A DNA stretch of 64,000 nt, taken from positions 2,040,501-2,104,500 of the forward strand of contig JAIWND010000002.1 of assembly GCA_025330725.1 (NCBI GenBank). Direction: 5' to 3'. Position numbers and translations under genes: made by a program. Origin of the DNA: Chlamydoabsidia padenii. Taxonomy: Eukaryota; Mucoromycota; Mucoromycetes; Mucorales; Cunninghamellaceae. Below are positions 32,906 through 45,900 of the stretch, piece after piece. Each line of letters opens with the position of its first letter. The stretch's first letter is position 1. Under the pieces are notes generated by a model. It did no database searches and was not told where the DNA came from. It was given only the letters and a program-made list of their open reading frames with translations.

Positions 32906-34211
32906 ATGGCTGATTCGACTTTATATAAATATAACCAAGATGATAAGGTATTATGTTATCATGGTCCACTCATATACGAAGCCAAGGTAACAAACAAACC
33001 CCCTCTCTGATGTAAAGAAACAAAACGAAACGAAACGAATCCTAATGACACTTGACCACCATCTCTGACTTGCTTATTTAGATACTCGATCGTAAGACAG
33101 AAATTGACTCCAACAATGAAGCGAAACCTTTATATAAGATCCACTATCAAGGCTGGAATAAAAAGTATATTACTCACTACCCATTCTTCGTCACATTGAA
33201 CTATACTAACCTAGCCCACTATGTGTTTTTTTCCCTTTAGGTGGAACGAATGGGTGAACGATTCACGCATACTCAACTGGAACAGTGCCAATCTTGACCT
33301 GCAGAAACAAGTAAAGGCCCTGTATCTCAATGAAGCAAAGTCAAAAAAGCATCCTACCAATAAAACCACGCCCATGAAACGAAAACGAGAAGTACGGACT
33401 GAAAAGGTAAAATATACGAGCCATTCTTTCACTTTAATAACATAACTTTGGTCTCCAGATAGAAGAAAACGATGACAACTTCAAATTACCTGAACTTTTA
33501 TTAGATATTCCACAAGCTCTCAAATGTCAACTGGTGGATGATTGGGAAAACATTACATTACATCAACAGGTACAATCTCACTCTTTACAAGTATGTATGG
33601 ATTGACCTTTTACTTATATTTATATATATATATATATACGTAGTTAGTACCTCTACCACGAAATCCTACGATCACTCAAATCATGGCTCAGTATAAAGAA
33701 CACAAGATGAACAAAAGAAATGGGGACAAGCATTTGTAAGTAAATCCATGATATGCTGTATATTGTTGAACTCACTTGTTTTTGCATGAAATGCTAGGAA
33801 TCCCGACTTGCTGGATCAAGTCCTCCATGGTCTATGTATGTATTTTGATAAATCCCTAGGTCCAGTATTGTTATATAGATTCGAACGACGACAGTATCAT
33901 GATATCCTGAAAAACATATCTAATAAGAAGGATCTGACTGATATTTATGGGGCTGAACATTTATTACGACTCTTCGGTAAGTAGGGTGATGATGATACTT
34001 CTTGTACTCACTTGTCTTTTTCTTTTTTTTACATAAAGTGCAACTGCCGAAATTGATTGGTCAAACAGACATGGACAAAGATACTATCTCGGTGCTAAAC
34101 GACTATTTGGTGGATATTGTGCAATACATCTTGAATAAGCGGAAACAACTGTTTGTCCCAGAATATCAAAATGCTCCTCCTGCTTATATATCCTTGGTAA
34201 ATCGTATCTGA
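32906..34211 (+). CDS. EAF3: Chromatin protein EAF3/MRG15
   Basis: Seven exons (32906-32986, 33082-33164, 33241-33406, 33459-33569, 33644-33735, 33798-33976, 34039-34211) give 294 aa. An N-terminal chromo barrel (~8-75: DDKVLCYHGPLIYEAKILD, YKIHYQGWNKKWNEWV) is followed by a basic linker (PMKRKREVRTEK) and an MRG domain (~125-294: LPELLLDIPQALKCQLVDDW, RNPTITQIMAQYKEH, FDKSLGPVLLYRFERRQY). EAF3/MRG15 is shared by the NuA4 acetyltransferase and Rpd3S-type deacetylase complexes and binds H3K36-methylated nucleosomes. The aromatic chromo residues and the GWNKKWNEWV signature are intact. Length is normal for the family. The model is strongly supported by phase at every intron. Confidence 0.95.
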
Positions 34212-34506
34212 TCTATCCATCCCGATCTTTTTTGCCCTTAGTATATAGTTGTTGTTTTTTGAAGTCCGTCACTTATACACATACATTCATAAATGATGCA
34301 TTATTCAATAAAAACACAAATTTGAAACCATTAAACTGATCCAATCATACGTGTCCCAAACTATACATAACTGACATTGTGCTTTTTTTTTTTTTTCCTT
34401 TGGCATAATGTATTTTACTTCTAGGATGATATCCATGTTACTTTGGATTCCCTCTCTTTTATACTTATTCAGCTCTCTAAAAGGTTAATGCACCTGGTGA
34501 TTTAAC

Positions 34507-34545
<39 letters not shown>

Positions 34546-34910
34546 GAATAAGACAATTAGAGTAATTTGAAAAGAGTTTCAAGTCTACATATATTATATG
34601 AAGCGCAAATGGTGTTGGATCTTTCATCATGTTCATATTACTTTTGCATGAATGAAATTGAATCGGCATTTTATGACAAACTCCGCCAATCCGCACGAAA
34701 ACTGGATGAGCGGCATTTGAATATTTGCATAAATGGTAGGAAATAGGCACACATGATATTAAAAAAAAAACCAAGTATCTTTATTGATATGAGAGTGATA
34801 TAAATAAATAATGTAAAAAGTAAACGAGGTATAATAATATAATCATAAGCTATCACTACATACTAATTTAACAAGAGACAAAAGGATTTTGGGTTGAATT
34901 CATCCGGATA
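34212..34910. other. Convergent 3' region between EAF3 and the ArfGAP gene
   Basis: Both flanking genes end here. An AATAAA near 34310 suits EAF3. An A37 run lies at 34508-34544. The open frames over the A run are homopolymer artefacts. No gene is supported. Confidence 0.6.
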
Positions 34911-36910
34911 TCAAGTAGCTTGAGTACTGGTTTTGTTTCGTCTGTATTGAGCCAAAGGATCCAAATCACTAAAAACATTCACCTGGTGGGATTGAGTAGA
35001 AGAGGTGGTGGATTGTGTGGTAGAGGAGGAGATTACTGTCATGACATCTTCGTCTTCGTCTTCTTCAGGATCATAAGGTTCAGCTTCTACCCATTCATCA
35101 TTCATTGTCGATTCTACTTTTTCTATTGGATCAAAAAAAAAAAAAAAAAAAAAAGTCGTGAGTTACACACACCAAAATAGTGCGATCCCACCCCACCCCT
35201 TCTCTTACCTTGCCACAATGACACATGATGTGGTGGTTCCGTATAAATCTGTTGAGGTTTTGGTTTAGGAGGAGACCATGTGGATGTAGATGATGGTAGA
35301 ATGGTCAAAGAGGGAGAAGGTTCGGATAATTGGCGTAACGCAGCATAAGGATCATTGTTAGGCTGTTGTTTTGTGTGGTCATGCGATGTTGATGCTTGTC
35401 GTGTCGTTGACATGATGGCTGAGACCATCTGTTGATGTCGCAATTGCTGTTCTTCGTGATGGGTACGTAATGCTGAATAAGGATCATCATTCTGTAAACT
35501 GGCTGTACGTTTATGCTGGGCCAATGGTGAATTCTCTATATATGATAAGAATGAGAATAAATATCAACAGATCCGCCCCCTTCCTATTCTGTTTTACCTG
35601 AAGCCATTGTACGAGATGCACTCATAGTCGTTGTTGGTTCAATATTGATGCTGTCATTGATCTTGTTGGTGGGGCTGAGAATTCCACCTGTATAAGTAGC
35701 CCTGCGATTGGTTGAATTGTTGGTGACACCAGTGTGTAGAAAAGACGCAGGGGGTGTGGTCGGCTGGGTTGAAGGAGGACGAGATAAAGAGAGACCCGCC
35801 AAATCCGAGAAGATGGAATCAATAGGTGTTGCTGGTTGCTGAATGTGGTTGGCGGGTGAGACTGGTACAGATATTGATGATGCTGATGATGAAGAGGAGG
35901 AGGACAACTCGGGTACAATACCTATCAGTAAAAGAAAGATATGAATATATACTTGATCATTCTATTTTTCTGTTTTCTTACCATTGTATAACTTGGGGGG
36001 TGACATTTTAGATTGAGGCTGAAGAGCATTCTATAAATAAATAAAAAGGGACAAAATCAAATCATGATCAAATTTAGCCTTCTTGTGTTACTAGAGCGAG
36101 GTTTGAATGTACTCTTCTTACCATGATGAGAGGTGCAGTATGAAGGGTGGGTGGTAATGCTTTGTTGGCAGAAGACAGATTCAAAGGAGTAGGGACATTC
36201 TTGACTCGTTGATCTAAAGATACAATAATACCACCAGTTTGGTTGTTGCTGTTATTATCAAGAGTTGATCGCCGTCGTCTTTGCTGTTGTTTAGGTACCC
36301 CTTCCTATAAGATAAAGAGTAATCAGTGCCTGTCTTCTTCCTTTTTCCTTTTTGGTTTACCTCTGTAAACATTTCATTGATACGATTCTTGACAAAGAGA
36401 TCATGAGAGACAGCCAATTCACGATTCAACCATTTCTTGTCATAGTACTTTTGCCGCATAAAAGCACGCACTTCACCATCTGATTCAGGTTCAGGAGTGT
36501 CAACTGTATTATATCCACAGCTAAGCCAGATCTTGCCTGCGATCCCATTTCCACCAAGTTCCAATGCCAATAGTTCAGGGCCAGTAAATTTGCTTGCTGA
36601 GATAGATTTCACTCGGTGCCCTACTTCACGTCTGTATGATAAGAAGAGACTAGTTAAAATTTTGTGCCTGGTTAATCTTTATTATGTTTTTGCACTTGCA
36701 CTAGACCAGAACACCGAGAGCAGATAAACGTTTGTAGTGTGGTGTTGACAAAGAAGGGACTCTATACATATAAAATAACAGTTACTTACCCATCATGACA
36801 AGACAGATTCTTTTCTTTTTATTACATACCTTTGTTGGACAGTCAAAGCACTTTTTGTTTTCAGGTAAACGAAGCAAGTCTCTAACTAAACTATTGTTTT
36901 GAAGTCCCAT
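34911..36910 (-). CDS. ArfGAP-domain protein, AGFG-like
   Basis: Eight exons on the minus strand: 36910-36830, 36761-36700, 36631-36361, 36304-36122, 36030-35982, 35921-35598, 35535-35209 and 35122-34911, giving 502 aa. Residues 1-125 form an ArfGAP domain: zinc ligands in CFDC and CSRC with an Arg five residues after the fourth Cys (CSRCSGLVRE), then GHRVKSISASKFTGPELLAL and WLNRELA. It should stimulate GTP hydrolysis on Arf. The YVNxT-like stretch FFVNTTLQTFIC resembles AGFG/Gts1-type members. The rest is disordered with Pro/Ser/Gln-rich segments, two DPYxALR repeats (DDPYSALR, NDPYAALR) and an acidic C-terminus. Intron 2 begins with GC (GCAAGT), forced by the zinc-finger frame. Cargo or pathway (endocytosis, Golgi) is not evident. 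Confidence 0.88.
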
Positions 36911-37202
36911 GTTAACATTACCCCGTTTTATTGCGTTTACTACTTTACCTTGCATTTTTTTCTTCTTGCTTTTTCAAAAGTATGGAGGAAGACATGGATT
37001 TTAGTGATCAATATTGGGGAAAGAAAGGAAAAGAAAAAAATGGAAACTCGTCCCTTTTTGTTTAACCGGCTTGTGTTACCATTTCAGCTTGGCACCACTC
37101 TAGGATTTTTTTAAATTCCGAAATCTTTTTCACATCGCCACCCCCCCCCCTTTTTTTTTTTTTTCTCTCTCTTCCTTTTCCTTTTTGTTATCTTTAGTCA
37201 CT

Positions 37203-38419
37203 ATGCACCCACAGGTTTTTGACAAACCACTTCGTACAGTTTGGAATGTAGCTAACCAGCCGACTGAATCCTTATGGTGGCCTGCAGCAACTCAACAAGA
37301 TCAACAAGGAACTAAGACTATTATATTCTTCATTTGTGGTAATCCAGGTCTGGTGGATTATTATAGCGACTTTTTAAACACCATTTATGAACAATCCAGC
37401 AACCCTCTACTTGAAATTGTTGCAGGTAAATACTATAAATGGTTTTACACGATAGTCTAACTAATCTTTTGGCTTTGTTAAAGTATCCCACCTTGGTCAT
37501 TCCATTGGACCCCATTCCGGTCATCGTCGTTGTCGTCACCAACCACTTTATGGCTTACAAGACCAAATTGACCACAAGATTGCCTGCTTTGACCTTTTAT
37601 ATAAAGAAAATGGACCCGATGCAAACTATATTCTCATGGGTCACTCGATGGGATGCTATGTTGGTGCCGAAGTCCTCAAACAACGACAACATCACAACAT
37701 TAAACGACTCATTGCCTTATTCCCTACGTTACGTGAAATTGCCTTGACACCAAACGGAGTGGCATTATCTGTAAGTAGTAGTAATAGTAGTAAAATGATA
37801 TACTAAATTGGTTGATATAGAAATCACTTTTTAAAATACCTTTACCAATTATATCAGGTGCAGTTGGACTTACCCGTATGATTCCTGGCCCGATCCGTGA
37901 ATTACTGACTGGACTCTTTACGGGACAAAAGGACGATATAGTAAAAGTGACGGCACATGGATTATTACATCCCTCAGTGATTGAAAATGTTATACACCTG
38001 GCTCGTGAAGAAATGGAAATGATCAAGGCTTTGGATGATGACTTTTATGCGGTACATGTTGACAAGTTTATCATGTACTATTCTCGAAATGATAAGTGGG
38101 CTCCTTTGGACCATCATGATTACATGGCGGACAATTTCCCTAATGGTAATAAACTAGATGGGGAAACAATATTAGGCTAAATAGCCAAATATTTTAAACT
38201 AACTACTCTTTACCACTACTTATAGCTCAAGTTCATTTATGCGCTGAAAACATTCCTCATGCATTCATTCAAGGTACTAATATAAATATAAAAAAAATGA
38301 AATAATGGTCGTCTCTGCTGATTAAACTAACCAACTTGATATTGTTAGAGGATGAACATGCAAACTATATGGCAAATAAAGTGGTAGAATGGATCTCGGA
38401 ATACCAATCAAAAGAATAG
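37203..38419 (+). CDS. Lipid-droplet-associated hydrolase (LDAH-like)
   Basis: Five exons (37203-37425, 37484-37770, 37821-38145, 38226-38273, 38349-38419) give 317 aa. This is an alpha/beta hydrolase: oxyanion region FFICGNPGLVDYY, nucleophile elbow LMGHSMGCY with Ser near residue 127, a late Asp in the MYYSRNDKWAPLDHHDYM segment, and His in CAENIPHAFIQ. GNPG and YSRNDxWxP are characteristic of the LDAH/C2orf43 family, whose members sit on lipid droplets and are linked to lipid ester turnover. The start 37203 is chosen because it begins the family-like stretch. The gene is divergent from the ArfGAP gene, with 292 bp between starts containing C10 and T15 runs. Confidence 0.92.
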
Positions 38420-38762
38420 TATCAACCCACTCCTCCCCCATCAATAGCTAGTGTTTAGTTATTTATCTCTTCACCACCACCTTTTAGATATGGCACCTAT
38501 TGATTTTTATCTTTAATAAAAAATTAAAACAGCCTTATACCAATCTTTTATTGTAACCTAGCATGGTTTTGTCTCTCTGTTTACTCGACCCTGATGAAGA
38601 CCCTTCTCCATGAACTCATATTTCAAATCCCGATACTAGTGGGGATTTTACAAAAAAAAAAAAAAAAAAAAAAAAAAACAGCGAGGTCATTACTTTTTTC
38701 TATTTCCCCAATTTCTCTTTCCACATTCACCTCTTTTTTTTTTTTTATCCTTTATTTTAACC
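38420..38762. other. Intergenic upstream of the Fmp46-like gene
   Basis: An AATAAA signal at ~38514 serves the upstream hydrolase. TTTCAAATCCCG lies at 38621-38632, about 131 bp upstream of the next ATG, and a ~29-nt A run follows at ~38650-38679. No further gene. Confidence 0.6.
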
Positions 38763-39161
38763 ATGTCCTTCCGTCCTCCCAAAACATTACCTTCTTTATC
38801 CATCTTCCATAATGCCCAAGTCTCATTATCACGACAAGCCTTGGCCTTATTACAAGCTCGACAACATCGACCTTCCACTGGTGAAGATGCTTACCGGGTG
38901 GATATCATTGGCGCCGACACCTTACCCACCAAAGACCAATTAAATCAAATGGCATCTTACTTAAATGGCTGGCAACCTATGGTATCAACGACTCCGCAAC
39001 CATCCACTATGCAAGATGCTCAAGACGTCTTATTGAAAGACCCGGCGGCTCTCAAGCGGCCCATTGTCGTGGACTGGTCTAACGGTAAAGCTGCGGTTGG
39101 TGACTCTTCTCTAGACACAATCGAAGCTTTGGTGCAACATCGTTTGGATTCGAAAAAGTAG
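38763..39161 (+). CDS. FMP46: Fmp46-like mitochondrial redox protein
   Basis: A single exon encodes 132 aa, close to the ~133 aa of yeast Fmp46 (DUF1687, thioredoxin-like fold). Recognisable parts are LSIFHNAQVSLSRQAL near the N-terminus, DIIGADTLPTKDQLNQMASY in the middle and RPIVVDWSNGKAAVGD near the end. The family is annotated as a putative mitochondrial redox protein; catalytic chemistry is not established. A Cys expected in a classical thioredoxin motif is not seen. The N-terminus is basic and Ser-rich, compatible with mitochondrial import. It is convergent with the HAL-type kinase, 253 bp apart, with a (TA)n run between them. Confidence 0.85.
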   Translation: MSFRPPKTLPSLSIFHNAQVSLSRQALALLQARQHRPSTGEDAYRVDIIGADTLPTKDQLNQMASYLNGWQPMVSTTPQPSTMQDAQDVLLKDPAALKRPIVVDWSNGKAAVGDSSLDTIEALVQHRLDSKK

Positions 39162-39414
39162 TATATTTGACTGAATAGTCCAGTTATTATACATATTAGC
39201 TTAGCATAGTAATCATAAATGTTTTAAATATGTATATATATATATATATATATATAAAGATGTCTTTAACTTTTATTAATTGATAATATAAAATATGGGT
39301 GGGTGGGGAAAGGATATGATACAAGGAATGGAACGATGCATGTGTGTGGGGAAGGGGAGGAAGTATACAATAGTGTGTGTGAATAAATAACAATAACTAA
39401 AATCTACATGTATC

Positions 39415-41362
39415 CTATTTATGAGTCTTTTTCTTGTTGTTGTTAACGTTGTCGGTGGAAGAAGCATCATTAGAAGGTGGTGTTGGTTCCAACACAACGA
39501 TATTACCCTGTTCCATAATCTGATCGCTAGGCCGTACCAAAAGATGATGTTTATGATCCAGACAGGGTTGATCCATAGTGCAAGTTGGAATAGAAGATAC
39601 CCAAGGATCATCCAGGACGGTTTGTAAAGAGCATCGTTGAGTAGCATCAGGTTCGAGAATACGAGAAATGATCGGCCGAGATTCACGAGGTAGCATCTTG
39701 AATAACCGAGCAGCATTTAAAGAGGAGGATGTGATATAGTTTCGATAGGATTGGTCTTGAGCTGGTCTAGCAATACGCCAAGGGAATCGTCGGATGATCA
39801 TGCATACATAGACAACTCCACAAGACCATAAATCAGTGAGAGTCGCGTCATACTCTGGAGAAGTGTATTGTTCGGGAGCAATGTAAGGATCAGATCCACA
39901 TACACCTTTACTTTTATGTCGCTTGGTTTCATGAGGGTACTTGATCACCACTGCACATCCAAAGTCAATCAATTTCAATATACCGCGTTCATCCAATACC
40001 ATATTATCCAGTTTTAAATCCCTATGAGGAAAGAAGAAGAAGAGAGGGAAAAAAGTAAGGTCAGTAGGTTGTGAGAAGATCTTTTATTATATTACCTGTG
40101 AGCAATCCCCATAGATTGCAAGTAATTAACACCATCCAGCATTTGTTTCCAACAGCAAGCGATTTCATCTCTTGTCATGCGACCACTCATGACAATATTA
40201 AACAAATCATTAGGGGCAAATTCCATGATTTCATAAAATGACGAGCCTTCTTGAATGATATCCAAAGTTTCAATCACATTAGGGTGGTGGAGAGTGGAAC
40301 CAATACAGAATTCCGCCGTGACCTTCTTGACATATTCCTTTTCGTTTTCCTTGGGACCCCTTTGTCGAAATTGTTTAACCGCAAATGTCTTGTTGTCTGT
40401 GCTACGTCGGATCAGTCGTACCGATCCACCTGCCCCTTTGCCCACAAATCGTCCTATATTAAGATAAAGGTGAGTGATTTTGTGATCCCACTTTTTTTTT
40501 TTTTTTTTTTTTTTTTGTATGTGTGCTTACCCCATTTTCCATAACGGCCTTCTAGATCTTTGTTGAATTCGTTGGCAAAAGATAGATCACTGATTCGGTT
40601 GGTAAGGCTAGGTCTTGTTGATGAAGCTGTTGTTGTCGAAGGTGATTTCTTGTGGTGATGCTTTTTCTTCTTGTCGTGTTTAAAGAATCGTTTGAGTTCG
40701 TGTAAAATGGTGTCCTTCTTCTCCAAATGATGGAAATGTGTATGATGGTAGTTTTTGTTGTATTCCGGTCGTTTGAATATGAATTGAGAAGGTGTAGAAG
40801 GACGACCTAAAGAAGAGGCAGCAGTTGAAGTTGACATGCTGGTATGTGGTTGAAGAGTACTATGGGTTTGATCGGTATCGTGTTGTTGTTGATTGATTTC
40901 AGGTGATTCTGGTCGACTGCTGTTTTCACTACCATTTCCCACCTGGCCTTCCAAGGACGATAACGAAGAGGAGGATACAGGACGACGGCGACGGCTACAA
41001 CTTGAGGTACCTTCGTCGTCGTCTTCTTCTTCTTCTTCTTCTTCACCACTATTATGAGACGATAAGGAGGACGGGGTATAGACAATAGAAGGAGCCAAAG
41101 AAGGTGACGCATAAGTAGAGGTAGCTTCGGAAGAGGACGCATTAACATTGCTGGTAGCGGAATAGCGCTTGGGATACCGATGGATAATAGGTGTGCCGGG
41201 TACAGATACATCAGGAGTCACGCTTTCAAACTGGTGTACGGCATGCTTGTTTTGGAAGATCTTGGCGGGTGTATCAAAGTTGACTGACTTTAACTTTTCA
41301 CTAAGACTCTTGTTGCTGCTGGCATCTTGATACGTGGCTGAATTTGGACGACTACCATTCAT
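39415..41362 (-). CDS. HAL4/SAT4-type Ser/Thr protein kinase
   Basis: Three exons, 41362-40531, 40453-40096 and 40021-39415, give 598 aa. The N-terminal ~275 residues are Ser-rich and disordered with an acidic Glu/Asp run and a His/Lys-rich patch. The kinase domain spans ~278-515 and is complete: GKGAGGSVR, the VAIK-type lysine in [14 protein letters not shown] across the exon 2/3 junction, IDFG in place of DFG's lead, and [10 protein letters not shown]. The [20 protein letters not shown] segment and GSDPYIAPE are typical of the fungal HAL/NPR kinase group, which regulates potassium uptake and nutrient permease stability at the plasma membrane. Assignment to HAL4/SAT4 or HAL5 is not possible by eye. 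A T20-type run lies in intron 1. Confidence 0.9.
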
Positions 41363-41609
41363 GATAGTTCAAATAAGGGTCAATGGTGTCGAGAGGTTGG
41401 TAATGGATAGTGTTGATGGCAATACTTCAAGTTGAAGGAGAGTATGACAGTATATAATAAAAAAAAAAGTAGGTGGAAGAAGAGAAAATCTTTTCGAAAT
41501 TTTTGTAAACCCCCCAAGTTAAATAGAATCTGGGAAAGTAGTATCCCGCTAACCAATCAAATCTGTTTAAATTTAATATCCGGTTCCCTGGTTCTTGGTA
41601 CACTCTAGT

Positions 41610-41641
<32 letters not shown>

Positions 41642-42946
41642 ACTGCCAAGACTTTATATCTCTCATCTACAGGCATTCGCAAATAGCTATTAACATGATT
41701 TAAGTGACAAATCTGATAGTAATCCAAGTACTAAGTTTGTTTCGGATAATTAATCAAGAAAAAAAAAAAAAAAGACGGGCGGGATTTCAAAATATACGCT
41801 GAATGAAAAAGGCATGAACCACGCCGGGAGAAGGCGAAGAGAGGGGATAAACTTGAATCCGGGAATACGATGATCATCCAACCCCCTTTTCAATACACAA
41901 AGTAGGGTTTGATATGCCACTGTAAAGTTTATTTTCATCATGATCAAAGAATTTCAATTCAAGCATTAAATGCCTTTTATCAGCAAAGCTCATGACTATA
42001 AAGAAGCATCACTAGTCCCTATGAACATGCACCACATTTCGAATATATCATACATGTATTAGTATGATAAGGTAGGTTTCGTAAATCAGATGGCTAATTA
42101 CTTTATCCCCACCCCACCCTTCTTTTCTTCGTCTTTTGAAAGATCGTCCATCTGTTTTGGTTGTACATCCGTATGATCCCTACCTTTTTGCCACATATTC
42201 TTCTTTAGATGTTTCTTTCGTATGTTTCAGTTCCCCTTACAACAGGACTTCATTCCATTTTGGTCGTCTATTTCATGTTCATGCATAATATCAATTTTAA
42301 AAGTCCGGTGTGGAAACAAAAGATTTTGCTGTCATCATCACTTGGGATGCAACAAAAAGGTTTTAGATTCAGGTACTAGTCTATATATCCTCAGGTAAAC
42401 CGAGATAAAGAGAGATTATCGCCTGGACAAGTGTTGGCATTCACGGTAAATCGATCAAGTCAAGAAAGTTGGTTACAGACGGCTATAATATAGTGCAGAA
42501 AAGGTTGGGTCCAGGTTGCTCTACAAACAATTCCCTAATATTTCAAATACCGCCAATGCTGAAATATAACGATTTTTTCAAATGCTCCTGAAGCGATTTC
42601 TTTGCTTTCCCCAATACCATTATTAGTTTAAAGTGGTCAGGATCAAGCTAAAACAGATATATATTGTCTTCATTTTCTTCTTTACCGAAATTTACTCTAT
42701 GATTTGCAACTATTCATATGGGAACATCTGGTAAAATCAAGCAATGGAGCCAGATTTCAAACCCCGTCGGGGTGCGAATTTACTTTATAACATTTTCATT
42801 TCCTCTTCTTCTCTTCTCTTCTCTTCACCCTAATTTACTTGATCTTTTACCAATATACATTCCACCTTATTCATACTCCTTTAATCTCGTAAATAATTTT
42901 TACTCTTATTACTATACCTAGTTTTAATTCCTTCTCTTTGAATGCT
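41363..42946. other. Intergenic between divergent kinase and VPS51 genes
   Basis: About 1.6 kb with no supported gene. A (CT)12 run lies at 41611-41635. GACGGGCGGGATTTCAAAA follows an A13 run at ~41774-41792. TTTCAAATACCGCC occurs near 42540 and TTTCAAACCCCG at 42755-42766, about 180 bp upstream of the VPS51 start. The rest is AT-rich without coding signal. Confidence 0.6.
41611..41635 (+). repeat. (CT)n microsatellite
   Basis: About twelve perfect CT dinucleotides, roughly 250 bp upstream of the kinase start codon. It may act as a GA/CT promoter tract on the kinase strand; otherwise an ordinary microsatellite. Confidence 0.85.
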
Positions 42947-45900
42947 ATGAACAATTCTCTTGGAAAGACAAGACAACCTCGCGAACGAAACTCCATCTTG
43001 AAAAAATACTATGGTATCTCACCTAATAATGCGGAAAAAACCAACCCTCTGAATATAGGTAACTTGAAAACATATATAAAAGTCATTTTGGTCGGCTAAA
43101 TCTCTTTGTAAACTCATTCTTTTTTTTTGGGGGGGGAACCATTCTTGTAGATGATCCTACGTTTGATGCTTTGAAATATTTCGCCAAACTAGTCAAAGAA
43201 CAGCCTCTTAATGGATTGATTAAAAATGATAACATTATTGTTAGTGGTATGTATGGAATTGATTGGTGGGAAACAAACACTCACTTTTACTCCTTCTTTA
43301 TTATTATTATTATTATTATTATAGAAATGCGTGAAATCGATGGTGATATGAAAACCTTGGTGTATGAAAACTATAGCAAATTTATCAGTGCCACAGACAC
43401 TATTCGAAAGGTAAATACAGGGGTGGGGGGGATCATTCATACAACAAGTCAAACTTACTAGGGATGGCTCTTCTAACATGATTTTTATACCTCACGATAG
43501 ATGAAATCCAATGTAGAAAGTATGGAATCGGAAATGGGTCGACTTGAAGAAAACATCCAAGGTATTGCACAACAATGTACCAAGATTAATCAAGCATTGG
43601 AACCAAACCGCACCAAAATCCAACAACTAGGAAATGTACATAATCAATTACAACGACTACAATTCATCTTTGACCTTCCTGATCGACTTGAACATTGCCT
43701 CAATACTAAACATTATGCTCAAGCTGTCAAATACTATACTAGGGCAAGAAAATTATTGGATCATTATCAACATATGCCGGCCTTTAAAGGGATTGAACGA
43801 GATTGTTGCTCTATCATGAATAAAATCAAGGATGAACTTTGGTCTGGCATGAAACAACAGGATGTGGCAACGGAAAAGGTGAACGAATTTGCTAAACTAC
43901 TGGTCCTACTCAAAGAAGACCCTGAAGCACTTTGGAATACATATATTGAAGTGTAAGTAATGAATTAATGACAATTGGTTTTGGAACTCACCCCCTTTTT
44001 TTTATGTTTATATAGTCAAATGGGTCTGCTAACAAAACATCGATCATCTCATACTACTACTGGAACATCAAGTAATGCCGATGATTTGGCCACTCGATAC
44101 ATCTTACCACTTGAAAATCTTGTCCGTCACTTCCAATCTTTTTTCCTGTCATCAAGAAGCAGGAATGATGGATCATCCGAATGCGATACTGGCTCGGTGG
44201 TAAATATGGCTTCTCATGTAAGTTATCGTTATAAAAGAAGAAAAGAAAAAAGGTATGATGTCTGATTCTCTCTCTCTCTCTTTTTTTTTTTTTTTTTTTA
44301 ATAGGATCAAGAACGTGCAAAGTCGGACCTACTGCGAAACATCCAGCCCTGTATTGATGAACTTTTCGACATGATCTCATCCTTTGTCAACATCAACTCA
44401 CTAGACGTAAGTCAAGATGATCAAAAAGAACAGCACGCTACCATTTATCTTTCTCCTAACTTGACTCACTTTTTACCCTTTCCTTTTACTGTTAGAACGA
44501 CGATCGATCCGGATCCCAACTTATAGAACAGATGCAATATTTATCAGACTTGCAACACATTATTACTACCCGGACACCATCACTATCTACTGTGGCTTTA
44601 CTTGATCAACGACTTGTTGACTTTGTCGCTACCTGGCAAAATGGCTTAATTAATAATCTAATGAAATCGGTCCCATTGGAAATGAAAGGTAAGACCCATT
44701 AAAAAAAAAAAAAAGGCAGGGAAGGAATGGAAACGTGATTAATCTCTTTTGCTTTGGACTATAGATCGTATTGAATCATTCTCTGAAAAGCATCTACTCA
44801 CAAAAGAGGATACTTTTATGGTGGATGGTCATACTATGCGCAGCTTCCTGGATGACATTACAATTTGGTTTGGACGACACATCAAGAAAGACTGCTTCCT
44901 CACATTACAATCATGCCTGCAAATCACTGCTGATAACAACCAAAACCTATTCTTATCTCGAATTCAAGCGGGCTTGAAGAAGATGTGGATAAGCATGGCG
45001 GATCATCTGTCGGTAAGGGTCAGGCGGGGATCAAAACGCAATACTAACTTGATTCTGATAGAATATACCTACCGCCAACCATTCTTCCACAGCACAAGTT
45101 TTCATGGTGTCTAGATTATGCTATGACTTTGCAGATTATGGTATCATTCAAACTTACAATGATCTCTCTGGGTTACTGTATCGACATGGTCAAGAGGAAA
45201 ACGAACAAGTACCACCTTACCCTTCCTCTCTTAATATACAAATGGATACTACTCTGGTGACAGATGCTCATTCTGTGATGGATCATTACTTGATTATTGG
45301 ACAGCGACTACTAAATGACAAGGTGATGCAAGATGGTTATCAACTCTCGAGTGACGTACAGCAGTGCTACTTGGCCTATGATTCTCTCGACATCTTCCAA
45401 CCACCAACAAAAGTCTCTTCCGCATGGCTAAGAACGCTGAATCGACTCTTACTGCTAGAACACATTCTACGGGCTATCTTTCCACAGACATCGGCTGAAG
45501 AACCGTGGCATGGTGGAACAACAACGACAACAACAAGGAATAGTTCGGATAATGACTACGACTATCGTTATGGATCAGCAACTCCTGGGGGTGGAGACGA
45601 ACCTTACTTACCACATGATCACTCTTCTCACAGCCTGGCAACACAATCATCATCATTGGCAATGGAAAGTGCTACACAACTAATCAATCAGGATAATGGG
45701 AATAATATCAGCAATGGTACGACAAGACATGCTCCATTCGAACGTAAAGGTGGTGGTGGAAATGACAGGGCTTTCAATGTGTTTAGTAACATCGACAAGT
45801 TATTTGCGGAACGTGTGGATATTTATCGCTCGGTTGACCCATCAGCTCGGGGGGTATGTGGTGGTCTGGTCCGTATTTTGATAAAAGCATTCCACGAGAC

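Noticed and set aside
39232..39256. (TA)n run between convergent genes as a regulatory element
   Set aside because: Simple repeat of a kind common in this AT-rich genome, also at 2439-2460 and 55068-55105; no further signal.
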